DNA of 47,429 bases from a virus: positions 1 to 47,429 of the IMG/VR virus record IMGVR_UViG_3300031673_000093. One strand, 5' to 3'. The notes beneath the pieces are model-generated. The model saw only the letters and a list, made by a program, of their open reading frames with translations, was not told the DNA's origin and searched no databases. Made by a program: the position numbers and the translations under genes. This document shows positions 1 through 6,991 of this stretch, one piece after another (positions within the stretch are counted from its first letter, which is position 1; every line of letters starts with the position of its first letter).

Positions 1-92
1 CGACTATCTAAATTATCTTCGTCTCACCACACAAGAATATCTTAATAAATTTAAACAAACCTCTGACGAAAAACCAAATAAGCAGAGGAAAA
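1..92. repeat. Left-end copy of a 92-bp direct repeat (allele junction)
   Basis: Bases 1-92 are identical to 46573-46664; the match stops at base 93. With the right-end repeat this shows that the ends overlap and the molecule closes on itself. The following sequence (93-340) is not the same as 46665-47352, so the window holds two alleles of one locus rather than a simple terminal repeat. Confidence 0.9.
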
Positions 93-298
93 GAATCATG
101 TCAATAATTAAAGACATTTTTAAAACAAAAGAGCAGAAAACTCTTGCTTACTACAATCTCACTAATGGAGATGGTGGATTAACAGAAGATGGTCAGAAAG
201 AATTCATTGATTACATTTGGGAGACAGACAAAGATAAAAGAAAAGAATTTGTTGCAAAAATAGTAGAGCAATACGATGAAGATAATAAAAGGAAATAG
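2..298 (+). CDS. 3' part of a KOW-like early protein (allele A), start lies beyond the left end
   Basis: The frame is open from base 2. Its first ~31 codons encode the same peptide as codons 133-163 of the gene at 46178. An internal ATG at 98 could start a 66-residue protein, but the open frame and repeated flank favour the C-terminal part of a longer gene. If the circle is closed (46178-46572 joined to 1-298) the product is 230 residues, nearly the same as the 232 residues of the right-hand allele. The two distal halves have diverged but keep a pattern: K-x-IF near the start, KTL, an LTE-x-G-like motif, and a charged helical tail rich in E and K. The function of this distal domain is unknown. 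It lies 42 bp before the ParB-like gene. Confidence 0.75.
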   Translation, partial: DYLNYLRLTTQEYLNKFKQTSDEKPNKQRKRIMSIIKDIFKTKEQKTLAYYNLTNGDGGLTEDGQKEFIDYIWETDKDKRKEFVAKIVEQYDEDNKRK

Positions 299-299
299 T

Positions 300-310
300 A
301 AAGGTCGAAG
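300..310 (+). promoter_or_regulatory. AAAGGTCGAAG motif upstream of the ParB-like gene
   Basis: The motif ends 30 bp before the ATG at 341. The other allele has the same 11 bases at 47312-47322, also exactly 41 bp before the same ATG, although the bases between motif and start codon differ. It could be a promoter element or a leader RNA signal. Confidence 0.5.
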
Positions 311-340
311 TAATCATTAATCATTAATTCAGAAAAGAAT

Positions 341-417
341 ATGAAAATAAAAGAAATTCCAATAGATAAAATAAAGATCTATCAGAACATTCGATCAAAA
401 CAAAAGGATGTTGCTAA
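341..417. repeat. 77-bp direct repeat, left copy
   Basis: Identical to 47353-47429, starting exactly at the start codon of the ParB-like gene. The match is 77 bp, a common assembler k-mer length, so the contig probably stopped where the two alleles rejoin. Confidence 0.9.
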
Positions 418-1129
418 TTTAATGAAAAGCATAGAACATGAAGGACTCTTGCACCCAATCGGTGTTTATGAGAAAGATGATTTTTATACTTTAGCTTATG
501 GATGGAGGAGACTTCAAGCTGCGATAAAGTTAAATTGGAAAGTTATTCCTGCTGTTATTCTTCCAGACAAGTTTACTGAAGAGGATTTCTTAACCAAGAA
601 TACTATTGAGAATATACATCGAGAAGAAATAAATCCAATAGAGTTAGGTCGTGTATGTAGGTTGTTTACAAAAAAAGGTTTTACTAGAAGTGAAATTGCC
701 ACAAAACTTCACATTGTAGAAGCTAGGGTTAAAACAACTATGTATATGTATGACAGATTACCAGAAGAATATAGAGATCTGATTGGTTTTATTCCAAGAG
801 GTCAGCACAATAAAGGAAAAATTCCTATGCACGTTGCAACAGTCATTATAAAGTTAAGGTTGTCTAAACCACAGATGAAAAAATTGCTTGAATATGCCAA
901 AGTTCATGAAATGACAACAAACCAAGTGTTTCTAATTGAAAAGTTAATGAGAACAGGATTGTCTTTCGAGAAAGTTATAGCTAACATTGATCGATATGCT
1001 ATAAAAAACATATATCTGTCTGTTATTAAGAAAGAAGTGGAAAGATTGAATCTAGCTACTGACTTCACAGAATATATCAAGGAAATTATTAGAGGAGACA
1101 AACCCCCAAATAAGAATTTACTTATATGA
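341..1129 (+). CDS. ParB/Spo0J-like nuclease-fold DNA-binding protein
   Basis: A 262-residue protein with the ParB N-terminal layout: an opening IPIDKIKIYQNIR stretch, then LMKSIEHEGLLHPIGV (about residues 28-43), then YGWRRLQAA (about 54-62), which corresponds to the GERR-type motif with G-x-RR. Residues near 85-95 contain TIENIHREEINPIE, the usual link to the helix-turn-helix that follows (FTRSEIATKLHI, about 116-127). ParB-type proteins bind or cleave DNA and some act as CTP switches. No ParA ATPase gene is seen, so a phage regulatory or nuclease role is likelier than segregation. The gene leads a forward unit and follows an AAAGGTCGAAG motif. Its first 77 bp recur at the right end of the window. 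Confidence 0.85.
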   Translation: MKIKEIPIDKIKIYQNIRSKQKDVANLMKSIEHEGLLHPIGVYEKDDFYTLAYGWRRLQAAIKLNWKVIPAVILPDKFTEEDFLTKNTIENIHREEINPIELGRVCRLFTKKGFTRSEIATKLHIVEARVKTTMYMYDRLPEEYRDLIGFIPRGQHNKGKIPMHVATVIIKLRLSKPQMKKLLEYAKVHEMTTNQVFLIEKLMRTGLSFEKVIANIDRYAIKNIYLSVIKKEVERLNLATDFTEYIKEIIRGDKPPNKNLLI

Positions 1130-1133
1130 TGAT

Positions 1134-1205
1134 ATGCCAAAAAAAGGACACAGACAAAATGTAAAAAAGGTCGAAGAACAAAAGTTAAATAAGAAAAAAA
1201 TATGA
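1134..1205 (+). CDS. Possible 23-residue basic peptide
   Basis: An ATG five bases after the ParB-like stop opens a 23-codon frame rich in Lys (starting MPKKGHRQNVKK). It ends in a TGA that overlaps the next ATG at 1202 as ATGA. That coupling pattern supports translation, but the frame also spans the AAAGGTCGAAG motif and the composition is simply A-rich, so it may be chance. Confidence 0.3.
   Translation: MPKKGHRQNVKKVEEQKLNKKKI
1166..1176 (+). promoter_or_regulatory. AAAGGTCGAAG motif upstream of the coiled-coil gene
   Basis: Exact copy of the 11-base motif, ending 25 bp before the ATG at 1202. The spacing matches the other intergenic copies. Confidence 0.45.
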
Positions 1206-1483
1206 AAAAACTTCAAATTCTTAATGGTCAGATCCAGACTGATGTGAATGATATAATCAGTGGATTGAGATTAAATATGACCAGTGCAGAAGAATTATTG
1301 AAAGAATTGATTGTGTTAAATGAAAAGATTAAAAAATGGAGTAAGGAAGCAAATGCAATAATGGACGAAGCAACAGCAACAGAAGTATTGGAAGAGGACT
1401 CTGAAACAGAACGATTAGAAAAAATAGAAAGAAAAGAAGAAGCTGAAATTCAAAGATTAGAAAAAATAGAAAGAGAACAATGA
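1202..1483 (+). CDS. Small coiled-coil protein, function unknown
   Basis: A 93-residue protein with no recognised family. The first half has regular hydrophobic spacing. The last third is highly charged (E, K, R) with the repeated segment ERLEKIER / QRLEKIERE, as in a long helix or coiled coil. There is no membrane segment. The stop overlaps the next gene's ATG as ATGA, so the two are probably translated together; the next product is a small membrane peptide, so this protein may sit at the membrane with it. That pairing is inferred only from gene order. Confidence 0.65.
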   Translation: MKKLQILNGQIQTDVNDIISGLRLNMTSAEELLKELIVLNEKIKKWSKEANAIMDEATATEVLEEDSETERLEKIERKEEAEIQRLEKIEREQ

Positions 1484-1590
1484 AAAAATTAAATAGAATA
1501 ATTGATATACTTTTGCTTGTGCTACTTTTACCACTTGGAGTGTTTGTATGTGTCAGTGATTGGATATCTGAAAGGATACTGATAGGTTAA
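1480..1590 (+). CDS. 36-residue single-pass membrane peptide
   Basis: The start codon overlaps the upstream stop (ATGA). After MKKLNRIID comes one strongly hydrophobic stretch of about 18 residues rich in Leu and Val (about residues 8-25), then a short polar tail. This is a typical small phage membrane peptide, inner face first by the positive-inside rule. Its role is unknown; membrane anchoring of replication or host takeover would fit an early gene. Confidence 0.6.
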   Translation: MKKLNRIIDILLLVLLLPLGVFVCVSDWISERILIG

Positions 1591-1601
1591 TTGGCCATTG
1601 A

Positions 1602-1678
1602 TTCTGTCTCGCTCTTATGGGATCCCTTGCTTGTCGCAATGGCGTAAGCAACCCTTTGTGGGTAGGAGGGGGACAGAA
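1602..1678 (+). ncRNA. Candidate structured RNA, locally GC-rich
   Basis: In the 99-bp gap after the membrane peptide the base composition rises sharply in G+C. A 9-bp closing stem pairs TTCTGTCTC (1602-1610) with GGGACAGAA (1670-1678), including one G-U. Inside, TTGCTT (627-632 of kilobase 1, i.e. 1627-1632) pairs with AAGCAA (1646-1651), flanked by GGG (1619-1621) with CCC (1652-1654). No open frame fits the segment. It could be a trans-acting RNA or a leader controlling the gene at 1690. I recognise no known class. Confidence 0.5.
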
Positions 1679-1689
1679 ATGAGTGGCTT

Positions 1690-1926
1690 ATGAAGAAGAA
1701 AATATATAAAAAAATCAAGTGTCCACTGTGCAATGGTAAAGGAATTTATCTGAAATTAGAAAATGGGAATGCAATAACAATCCCTAAATTAAGAAAGAAA
1801 GGATTGACCTATCGACAAATAATGAAAGCAACAGGTATAAAGTCATTGGACTCAATTCATTACTATTTAAAGAGAGATAGAAAACAGGGGAAATGGCATA
1901 ACACACGAAAAAACATTTATGATTGA
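1690..1926 (+). CDS. Small helix-turn-helix protein with a CxxC knuckle
   Basis: A 78-residue basic protein. Residues 10-17 are CPLCNGKG, half of a zinc knuckle. About residues 33-60 read LRKKGLTYRQIMKATG then a short turn and SIHYYLKRD, the layout of a resolvase or MarR-like helix-turn-helix. A DNA-binding regulator is the best reading. It directly follows the candidate structured RNA and overlaps the next gene by 8 bp. It is one of the few candidates here for a protein that binds the repeated operator or motif sequences. Confidence 0.65.
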   Translation: MKKKIYKKIKCPLCNGKGIYLKLENGNAITIPKLRKKGLTYRQIMKATGIKSLDSIHYYLKRDRKQGKWHNTRKNIYD

Positions 1927-2614
1927 CAAAAACAATACATTAATTTCAATTCAAGAATTTATAAATGCATCACTTAAAGAAGTGCAAGATAATAGACCTG
2001 TAAAAAAAATCACTTCTTGGTATGCATCACAGATTGGATCTTGTATGAGAGGAATGTATTTGCAGAGATTAGGAAAAGAACCTGATGAACCATTGGATGA
2101 CAGAACTCTTAGAGTTTTTGATATGGGTAACAAGATTGAAAGTTGGGTTGTAGATTTGATAAAAGCTCAGGAAGTAGAAATTGAAACTCAAGTAAGAGTT
2201 GAAGATGCTGAATTAAATATAACAGGATATGCAGATGCTGTTATCGAAGTTAAAGGAAAGAAAGAAGTTCTTGAAATAAAATCTAAGCATTCAAGAGCTT
2301 TCTGGTGGATGGACAAAAAGAAAGAAGGAGCTATGAGACAGCATCAGTATCAATTGTGGATATATTTGTATCTATTAAAAATAGATCGAGGAAGTATCAT
2401 TTATGTCTCAAAGGATGATTTGTCAATTCTTCAATATCTTGTTTTTAGAAATGACAAACAATTAGAAAAAGAAGTGATGGAGATAATAAATTCATTAAAC
2501 AGAGCTTGGAAAAAACAGGATCCATCATTACTACCTCTTCCTGAAAAAGGAAGTTGGCAAGCTAAATATTGCCGATATCATAAACAATGTCTCAAATATG
2601 AACCAAGATTGTAA
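1919..2614 (+). CDS. PD-(D/E)XK exonuclease, Cas4/RecB-nuclease-like
   Basis: A 231-residue protein, the usual size for Cas4-like phage nucleases. It has GYADAVIEV (catalytic Asp, about residues 102-110), then LEIKSK (about 118-123, the E-x-K core), then QYQLWIYLY (about 141-149, the Q-x3-Y helix of the RecB/Cas4 family). Cysteines near the N-terminus (GSCMRGMYL) and near the C-terminus (YCRYHKQC) are placed like ligands of the iron-sulfur cluster in AddB/Cas4 enzymes, though I count three rather than four clear ones. Expected role: DNA end resection for recombination or degradation of host DNA. It overlaps the next gene by 17 bp. Confidence 0.8.
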   Translation: MIDKNNTLISIQEFINASLKEVQDNRPVKKITSWYASQIGSCMRGMYLQRLGKEPDEPLDDRTLRVFDMGNKIESWVVDLIKAQEVEIETQVRVEDAELNITGYADAVIEVKGKKEVLEIKSKHSRAFWWMDKKKEGAMRQHQYQLWIYLYLLKIDRGSIIYVSKDDLSILQYLVFRNDKQLEKEVMEIINSLNRAWKKQDPSLLPLPEKGSWQAKYCRYHKQCLKYEPRL

Positions 2615-3395
2615 AATTTATAATGGAAATTGGTATAAAGATCCAGAAGTGTATAATAAGTTTTCAAAAGCTGAAGACAAAAATGAAGTTTGTTTTAAAA
2701 TTGTTTCTGATATTTTAAGAGACGAAAAAATACACAATCCTATTGATTTGTGTTCTGGAACAGGAAGAGTTATAGATTATTTATTAACAGAATCTTATAC
2801 CGGAATGATTTATGGTATTGAAAAAAGTAATGAAATGTGTGAATTTTTGGAAAAGAAATATGATTGGCAAGTTGTAATAATTAAAACCCCTACTGAAGAA
2901 TTATTAAATCACCCTTTAAGAAATAATATAAAATCTAGTTTGGTTATCAGTAGATTTGGATTTCCGAGTAAAATTTGGGATAAGAAATTAGCATGGGAAG
3001 AATTAATTGCAGTAGAATCTCTTTTAGCCAAGGATGGTTTATTTATTACATTGGGTTGGGATGAAGATTTTAATGATGAATTAAATGAAATGTGGTATAG
3101 ATTTGTTCCAGATGGATTGCAAGCTAAAAACTTTGATGAATGGAAAAAAGAAAGAAAAAGTTCTATCACAAGTACAAGAAATGCTCATCTTACAATATAT
3201 AAAAAGAACATAAATACTTCTCTCCAATTTAATTCTTTGCAAGAATCAGCTTACATTATGGGAACACTCTTTGGAGAAAGAGCTTTACAGTATATTGTTA
3301 AAGACAATAAAACAAATTGGGAAATGAAAATGTCAATTACAGTTGATACAAAAGAATCAATTAAAAAAATATTAAAAAAATATGAAAGAACTTGA
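2598..3395 (+). CDS. SAM-dependent methyltransferase (class I fold)
   Basis: A 265-residue protein. About residues 46-56 read NPIDLCSGTGR, the glycine-rich motif I that binds S-adenosylmethionine, followed by YGIEKSNEM (about 72-80) with the acidic residue expected to hold the ribose. A later GLFITLGWDED strand fits motif IV/VI. No DNA-methylase catalytic motif (DPPY or PC) is visible, so a small-molecule or protein substrate is likelier. The substrate cannot be named. It is embedded in the nuclease-to-CYTH gene string with overlaps on both sides. Confidence 0.65.
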   Translation: MNQDCKIYNGNWYKDPEVYNKFSKAEDKNEVCFKIVSDILRDEKIHNPIDLCSGTGRVIDYLLTESYTGMIYGIEKSNEMCEFLEKKYDWQVVIIKTPTEELLNHPLRNNIKSSLVISRFGFPSKIWDKKLAWEELIAVESLLAKDGLFITLGWDEDFNDELNEMWYRFVPDGLQAKNFDEWKKERKSSITSTRNAHLTIYKKNINTSLQFNSLQESAYIMGTLFGERALQYIVKDNKTNWEMKMSITVDTKESIKKILKKYERT

Positions 3396-3849
3396 AGTAT
3401 TAGTAAAAATTGAAGAACCAGAAAAAACAGTATTTGAAAAAGTAGAAGTTTTGGGTATAGAAAAAATAAGAGACACTTATTTTAATTTTCCAAAAATCAC
3501 TTTAAGGATAAGAAATTCAAACCGAGGATTAACTCTTACTTACAAAAAGGATATTTTTAGAAAGAAAAAATGGATATATTCTAAAGAGTATGAGACCTCT
3601 GTCAATATATATATATATTCTATTTTAACACTCCTAAAATATAAACCGACTGTTATAGTAGAACAAACTAAATATCACTGCCAAAATGGCATTGAAATTC
3701 AGAAAGTAAAAAGATTAGGTTTGTTTTTGGAAGTAGAAGGAAAAAATAGAAAGAAAATTTGGCAGAGAATAAAAAAAACAGGAATCAAAGTTAGTAAAGA
3801 ATGTAAAGTTGGAAAACCTCAAATGGTGTTAAACAAAAAAGGTCGATAA
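3382..3849 (+). CDS. CYTH-domain protein (class IV adenylyl cyclase / triphosphatase fold)
   Basis: A 155-residue protein with CYTH features: an N-terminal LEVLVKIEEP strand in place of the family's E-x-E-x-K, then TLRIRNSNRG with paired Arg, TYKKD with Lys, an EYETSV stretch, KPTVIVEQTKYHC, and LGLFLEVEG at about residues 113-121, where the acidic residues would bind metal. The family hydrolyses or cyclises triphosphate substrates inside an eight-strand tunnel. The second Glu of the N-terminal signature is Leu here, so activity is uncertain. It overlaps the methyltransferase by 14 bp. Neighbouring nucleotide genes suggest a nucleotide or signalling role. Confidence 0.7.
   Translation: MKELEVLVKIEEPEKTVFEKVEVLGIEKIRDTYFNFPKITLRIRNSNRGLTLTYKKDIFRKKKWIYSKEYETSVNIYIYSILTLLKYKPTVIVEQTKYHCQNGIEIQKVKRLGLFLEVEGKNRKKIWQRIKKTGIKVSKECKVGKPQMVLNKKGR
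3838..3848 (+). promoter_or_regulatory. AAAGGTCGATA motif upstream of the OB-like gene
   Basis: It overlaps the last codons of the CYTH gene and ends 27 bp before the ATG at 3876. It divides two parts of an otherwise continuous forward gene string, consistent with an internal start of a transcription unit. Confidence 0.45.
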
Positions 3850-3875
3850 ATAAAAAAATAATCAAATAAACTATT

Positions 3876-4301
3876 ATGGCCATTTATAAAAAAAGAGTCA
3901 ATGTTGGTGCTTTTCTTAAAAAGGGGACTGATTTTAAAGAAAATGATATCATTGAAATTGCCAGTGAAGGCAAGCAAGTGGAAGGTCAGTTTGGAAATCA
4001 AGATATTTTTTTAGTAAAGTTAGTTGATGGGAAAGAAGGAAATGTTAATCTTAATTCTACTTCAATTAACAATATCATTGATGCTTTTGGAGAAGACAGT
4101 AAACAATGGATTGGGAAGAAGGTTAAAGTCTGGGCAATCTTGTCAAATGTCCAAGGTAAGATGATTAAGGTCTATTACTTTGCACATCCTGAAGCAATTC
4201 TGAGTGATAAAGGAATTTTTGAGTTACCCGGAAAGAAAAGTGATGGTATTCCTACTGTTGAGGAACCATTACCAGAAGAAGAATCAGAACAAAATTATTA
4301 G
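3876..4301 (+). CDS. OB-like protein with acidic tail, candidate single-strand DNA-binding protein
   Basis: A 141-residue protein. The body has alternating beta-strand pattern with the segment INNIIDAFGEDSKQWIGK (about 64-81) followed by VKVWAILS and KMIKVYYFAHP. That arrangement is seen in phage proteins encoded beside recombination genes. The last ~15 residues are strongly acidic (EEPLPEEESEQNY), like the protein-docking tails of SSB proteins. No SSB sequence signature is present, so the call rests on the tail, size and neighbours (a NinB-like gene follows after 1 bp). Confidence 0.5.
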   Translation: MAIYKKRVNVGAFLKKGTDFKENDIIEIASEGKQVEGQFGNQDIFLVKLVDGKEGNVNLNSTSINNIIDAFGEDSKQWIGKKVKVWAILSNVQGKMIKVYYFAHPEAILSDKGIFELPGKKSDGIPTVEEPLPEEESEQNY

Positions 4302-4302
4302 T

Positions 4303-4710
4303 ATGAAAAATATATCTCCAATTTGGAGAGGGAATATAGAAGATGGAAAATTGAAATTAGTTCAGCAAGATCTATTTAGAAAATATCTATATTCCCTTCG
4401 GGGAGAAGTAGAAGTGATAGTTCGTAAATGGAAAAAGAGGAGAAGTGATAACCAAAATAAATATTATTGGGGAGTAGTTATTCCCATCTTGTGTGAAACA
4501 TTAGGATATTCCAATGATGAAATACACGAGGCATTAAAGTGGAAGTTTTTAAGAAATAAAGAAAGAGAAAAGTTACCTACTGTCAAGAGTACAACCGGCT
4601 TATCTACTATAGAATTTAAAAACTACATAGATGAAATTGTTCAGTGGTCGGCACAAGAGGATATAATCATTCCTGATCCAAATCAAATAGATGACAATAA
4701 CAGAGTTTAA
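4303..4710 (+). CDS. NinB-like recombination protein
   Basis: I place the start at the ATG at 4303, just after the upstream stop, rather than the in-frame ATG at 4204 inside the previous gene; this gives 135 residues, the family's usual length. The core reads KKRRSDNQNKYYWGVV (about residues 43-58), matching the R-S/T-x-x-QN-x-x-W motif of NinB-type proteins. Then come ILCETLGYSNDEIHEALK and a C-terminal TGLSTIEFKNYIDEIV stretch ending in IIPDP. NinB binds single-stranded DNA and assists recombination in lambda. It overlaps the next gene by 20 bp. Confidence 0.6.
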   Translation: MKNISPIWRGNIEDGKLKLVQQDLFRKYLYSLRGEVEVIVRKWKKRRSDNQNKYYWGVVIPILCETLGYSNDEIHEALKWKFLRNKEREKLPTVKSTTGLSTIEFKNYIDEIVQWSAQEDIIIPDPNQIDDNNRV

Positions 4711-5056
4711 CAAAAAGTATAAATTAAAAGGAGGGATAAAACAGCTCTTCGATATGAGAGAGGATCTTGCAACATTAAAAGAGATTTCAGAACACTTTGG
4801 AATAAGTAGAGAAAGAATAAGACAGTTAATGGTTGATCTCTTTAAAGAAAATTATGATCCACGATATGAAAGGAGAGAAAAGACAATCAGAGCAATTAAA
4901 AATTTGATCGTAAATTATGGTGTAGAGAAAGTGCAAGTTCTTTATCCGAAGATGAATAGAGATTATTTACAAGCTGCTGTTGATGCTTTTCATTTACAGG
5001 AAAACAATTCTAATTATACAGAAAAAAGTAAGGAGTTATTGAATAAATTATTTTAA
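4691..5056 (+). CDS. Stand-alone sigma-70 region 4-like DNA-binding protein
   Basis: A 121-residue protein. Residues about 31-47 read EISEHFGISRERIRQLM, nearly the consensus of the region 4.2 helix-turn-helix by which sigma-70 factors read the -35 element. No region 2 (the -10-melting part) is present. The C-terminal half is a helical, charged extension. Such truncated sigma-like proteins can redirect host RNA polymerase, as T4 AsiA/MotA partners and other appropriators do, or simply bind DNA. It is the leading candidate reader of the AAAGGTCGAA motif, but this is inference. Confidence 0.7.
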   Translation: MTITEFNKKYKLKGGIKQLFDMREDLATLKEISEHFGISRERIRQLMVDLFKENYDPRYERREKTIRAIKNLIVNYGVEKVQVLYPKMNRDYLQAAVDAFHLQENNSNYTEKSKELLNKLF

Positions 5057-5065
5057 TAATATAAT

Positions 5066-5653
5066 ATGAATGATAAAAAAGCAAAAACAATTGCTCTTGG
5101 AAGTGTTTTATCTGATTTAAGTATCAAGCAAGCATTAAAAAATGGAGAGTTAAAAATAGAAGGGCACAAACCTCTTTATATTGGTCCTTCATCTGTTGAT
5201 TTGCACTTAGAAGCTAATGCTGAAGTTTTGATATCAGATGGAGAACATTGGGCAATGGATATAAAAAACAAAAAAACTTTAACTTTCAAAAAATTTAAAT
5301 TTAAAAAATTGACGATCTATCCAAATGAATTCTATTTAGTTTCCACAAAAGAAAATATAACATTTGGTAATTCTATTGTAGGATTTTTACAAGGAAGAAG
5401 TTCTTTAGCAAGATTAGGATTAAATGTTCATTGTGCAGGTTTTTTCGATGCAGGTTTTTCTGGAACAGCTACTTTAGAATTAACAAATTTTACAAAAAAA
5501 CCTATAATCATTTATAAAGGAATGAGAATATGTCAAATGGTATTTGTAAGAACAGATCGTCCTTCAAGAATTCCATATGGAAAGAAAAAAGACCAAAAAT
5601 ACCAAAAACAGATAAAGCCAAAATTGAGTAAAATATATGAAGACAAAATATAA
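5066..5653 (+). CDS. dcd: dCTP deaminase
   Basis: A 195-residue protein with the trimeric dUTPase-like fold signatures of Dcd: GPSSVDLHLEA (about 39-49), FLQGRSSLARLGLNVH (about 107-122), AGFFDAGFSGTATLEL (about 124-139), the last carrying the catalytic Glu, and a GMRICQMVF strand (about 151-159). It converts dCTP to dUTP, or directly to dUMP in the bifunctional form; which one cannot be told. It feeds thymidylate synthesis with the ThyX-like gene at 8377. The 3' end overlaps the next gene by 17 bp. Confidence 0.92.
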   Translation: MNDKKAKTIALGSVLSDLSIKQALKNGELKIEGHKPLYIGPSSVDLHLEANAEVLISDGEHWAMDIKNKKTLTFKKFKFKKLTIYPNEFYLVSTKENITFGNSIVGFLQGRSSLARLGLNVHCAGFFDAGFSGTATLELTNFTKKPIIIYKGMRICQMVFVRTDRPSRIPYGKKKDQKYQKQIKPKLSKIYEDKI

Positions 5654-6641
5654 AACAATTATACTCGGGGCAGGAGTAGCTGGTCTTGGAGCAGGATCCT
5701 GGCTTAAACATACCAAAGAGGACTTTCTCATTATAGAGAAATTAAATGAAATACCTTTGAATTTAAATCAAGGAGTTCATTATCTACATTCCATTCCACA
5801 GTTACCTTTTGGTGCAGAATTAAAGGAAATAACATTGACTGATGGAGTATTATCCGAAGGAAAAATAAGACACAGACCAGAACTGCAAGACGCTCTTCAA
5901 TATTCAGAGAAAGTTCGTGCCATTCAACATCCATCATCTATTTTTGAAATTGGAAAGAGAACTTCTGTTTTTATTCCAAAGAGTAATAATATGAATGATT
6001 ATATTAAAAAGATGATTAAATATATTGGAAACCATTTTCTTTTAGGTCAAGAAGTGATTGAAATTAATTTGAACAAGAAACAAATATTGGTAGGTAAAGA
6101 AAATATAGAATTTGATAATCTTATTTCTACCATTCCTTTGAACAAATTTCTTCAAATATCCAATGATAAATTGTTTCAAGATATTAATTTTTCTTATATA
6201 CCTATCAACATACTTAATTTTAAAGTTGATAAGATTGTCCCAAATTGGTTAATCAATTTATATGTCCCAGATCCAAAACAAAAAACATATAGATTATCAA
6301 TTTTAAATAATGTTGCATCCATAGAAAGTATTGATAAAATACCTAAAACAGAATTTGGACAGATTAAAGAATTATTTAATATGTTTCATTTGGACATCAA
6401 TGGTTCAAAAAGTTATGTATGGAATCAAGGTAAAATTGTTAGCATAGATATAGATACCCGGATGAAGATTTTAAATCATTTTGTTCCTCTTAAGGTTTTC
6501 CCAATTGGTAGATTTGGTATTTGGAACAACAAACTTCTTATTGATGCAACTATCAATCAAGCTTACTCTGTTTGTAAATATATTACTTCTCATTCTATTT
6601 TTAAGGAAGATATCAATAAATTAATCAATTCTTTAATATGA
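5637..6641 (+). CDS. FAD-dependent oxidoreductase, amine oxidase / UDP-galactopyranose mutase-like
   Basis: A 334-residue protein opening with a dinucleotide-binding fold: KTIILGAGVAGLGAGSWL at about residues 6-23 (GxGxxGxxxG), followed by LIIEK, the acidic residue that holds the ribose of FAD. About residues 160-168 read FDNLISTIP, typical of the second strand region of protoporphyrinogen-oxidase and mutase-like flavoproteins. The length is below most amine oxidases (about 400-450), so a lid domain may be reduced. The substrate is unknown; a sugar mutase acting on surface glycans, or a reductase for nucleotide synthesis, are both open. Such genes are unusual in phages. Confidence 0.7.
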   Translation: MKTKYKTIILGAGVAGLGAGSWLKHTKEDFLIIEKLNEIPLNLNQGVHYLHSIPQLPFGAELKEITLTDGVLSEGKIRHRPELQDALQYSEKVRAIQHPSSIFEIGKRTSVFIPKSNNMNDYIKKMIKYIGNHFLLGQEVIEINLNKKQILVGKENIEFDNLISTIPLNKFLQISNDKLFQDINFSYIPINILNFKVDKIVPNWLINLYVPDPKQKTYRLSILNNVASIESIDKIPKTEFGQIKELFNMFHLDINGSKSYVWNQGKIVSIDIDTRMKILNHFVPLKVFPIGRFGIWNNKLLIDATINQAYSVCKYITSHSIFKEDINKLINSLI

Positions 6642-6991
6642 TAACATTGCTTTCATGGGGCTATAAATTCGGGAGACCACCAGCTAATTTTGCTTTTGAT
6701 GTATCATTCTTAAAAAATCCTTGGAGAGTCAAGGAATTACGAGGTGCATCCAAAAAAACTGTTCTTAAGTTTATGAAAGAGCAGAAAGAATTTGAAGAAC
6801 TTATAACTGCTTTTGTCAATTTGATAAGCATTTATTATTACTTATGGCCAGAAGAAACTCTGGTATTCGCTTTCTGTTGTTCAGCTGGAGAATATCGTTC
6901 ACCAATTGTAGTAGAAGTTTTGTATCAAGAATTAAAAAAAGTTGTCATTCCTGTTCAAATTAAACACACTTCCAATTTAAAATGGAGTTGA
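6638..6991 (+). CDS. Free-standing RapZ C-terminal-like domain
   Basis: A 117-residue protein that matches the C-terminal half of RapZ/YvcJ in motif order: SWGYKFGRPP (about 6-15; family SFGFKYG-P), FDVSFLKNPW (about 20-29; family FDVRFLPNP) and AFCCSAGEYRSPIVVEVL (about 77-94; family GCTGGKHRSV-AE). RapZ senses an amino-sugar phosphate and guides RNase E decay of a small RNA; its kinase-like N-domain is absent here. The residues after the central Cys differ (SAGEYRS for TGGKHRS). It overlaps both neighbours by 4-10 bp. Confidence 0.7.
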   Translation: MITLLSWGYKFGRPPANFAFDVSFLKNPWRVKELRGASKKTVLKFMKEQKEFEELITAFVNLISIYYYLWPEETLVFAFCCSAGEYRSPIVVEVLYQELKKVVIPVQIKHTSNLKWS

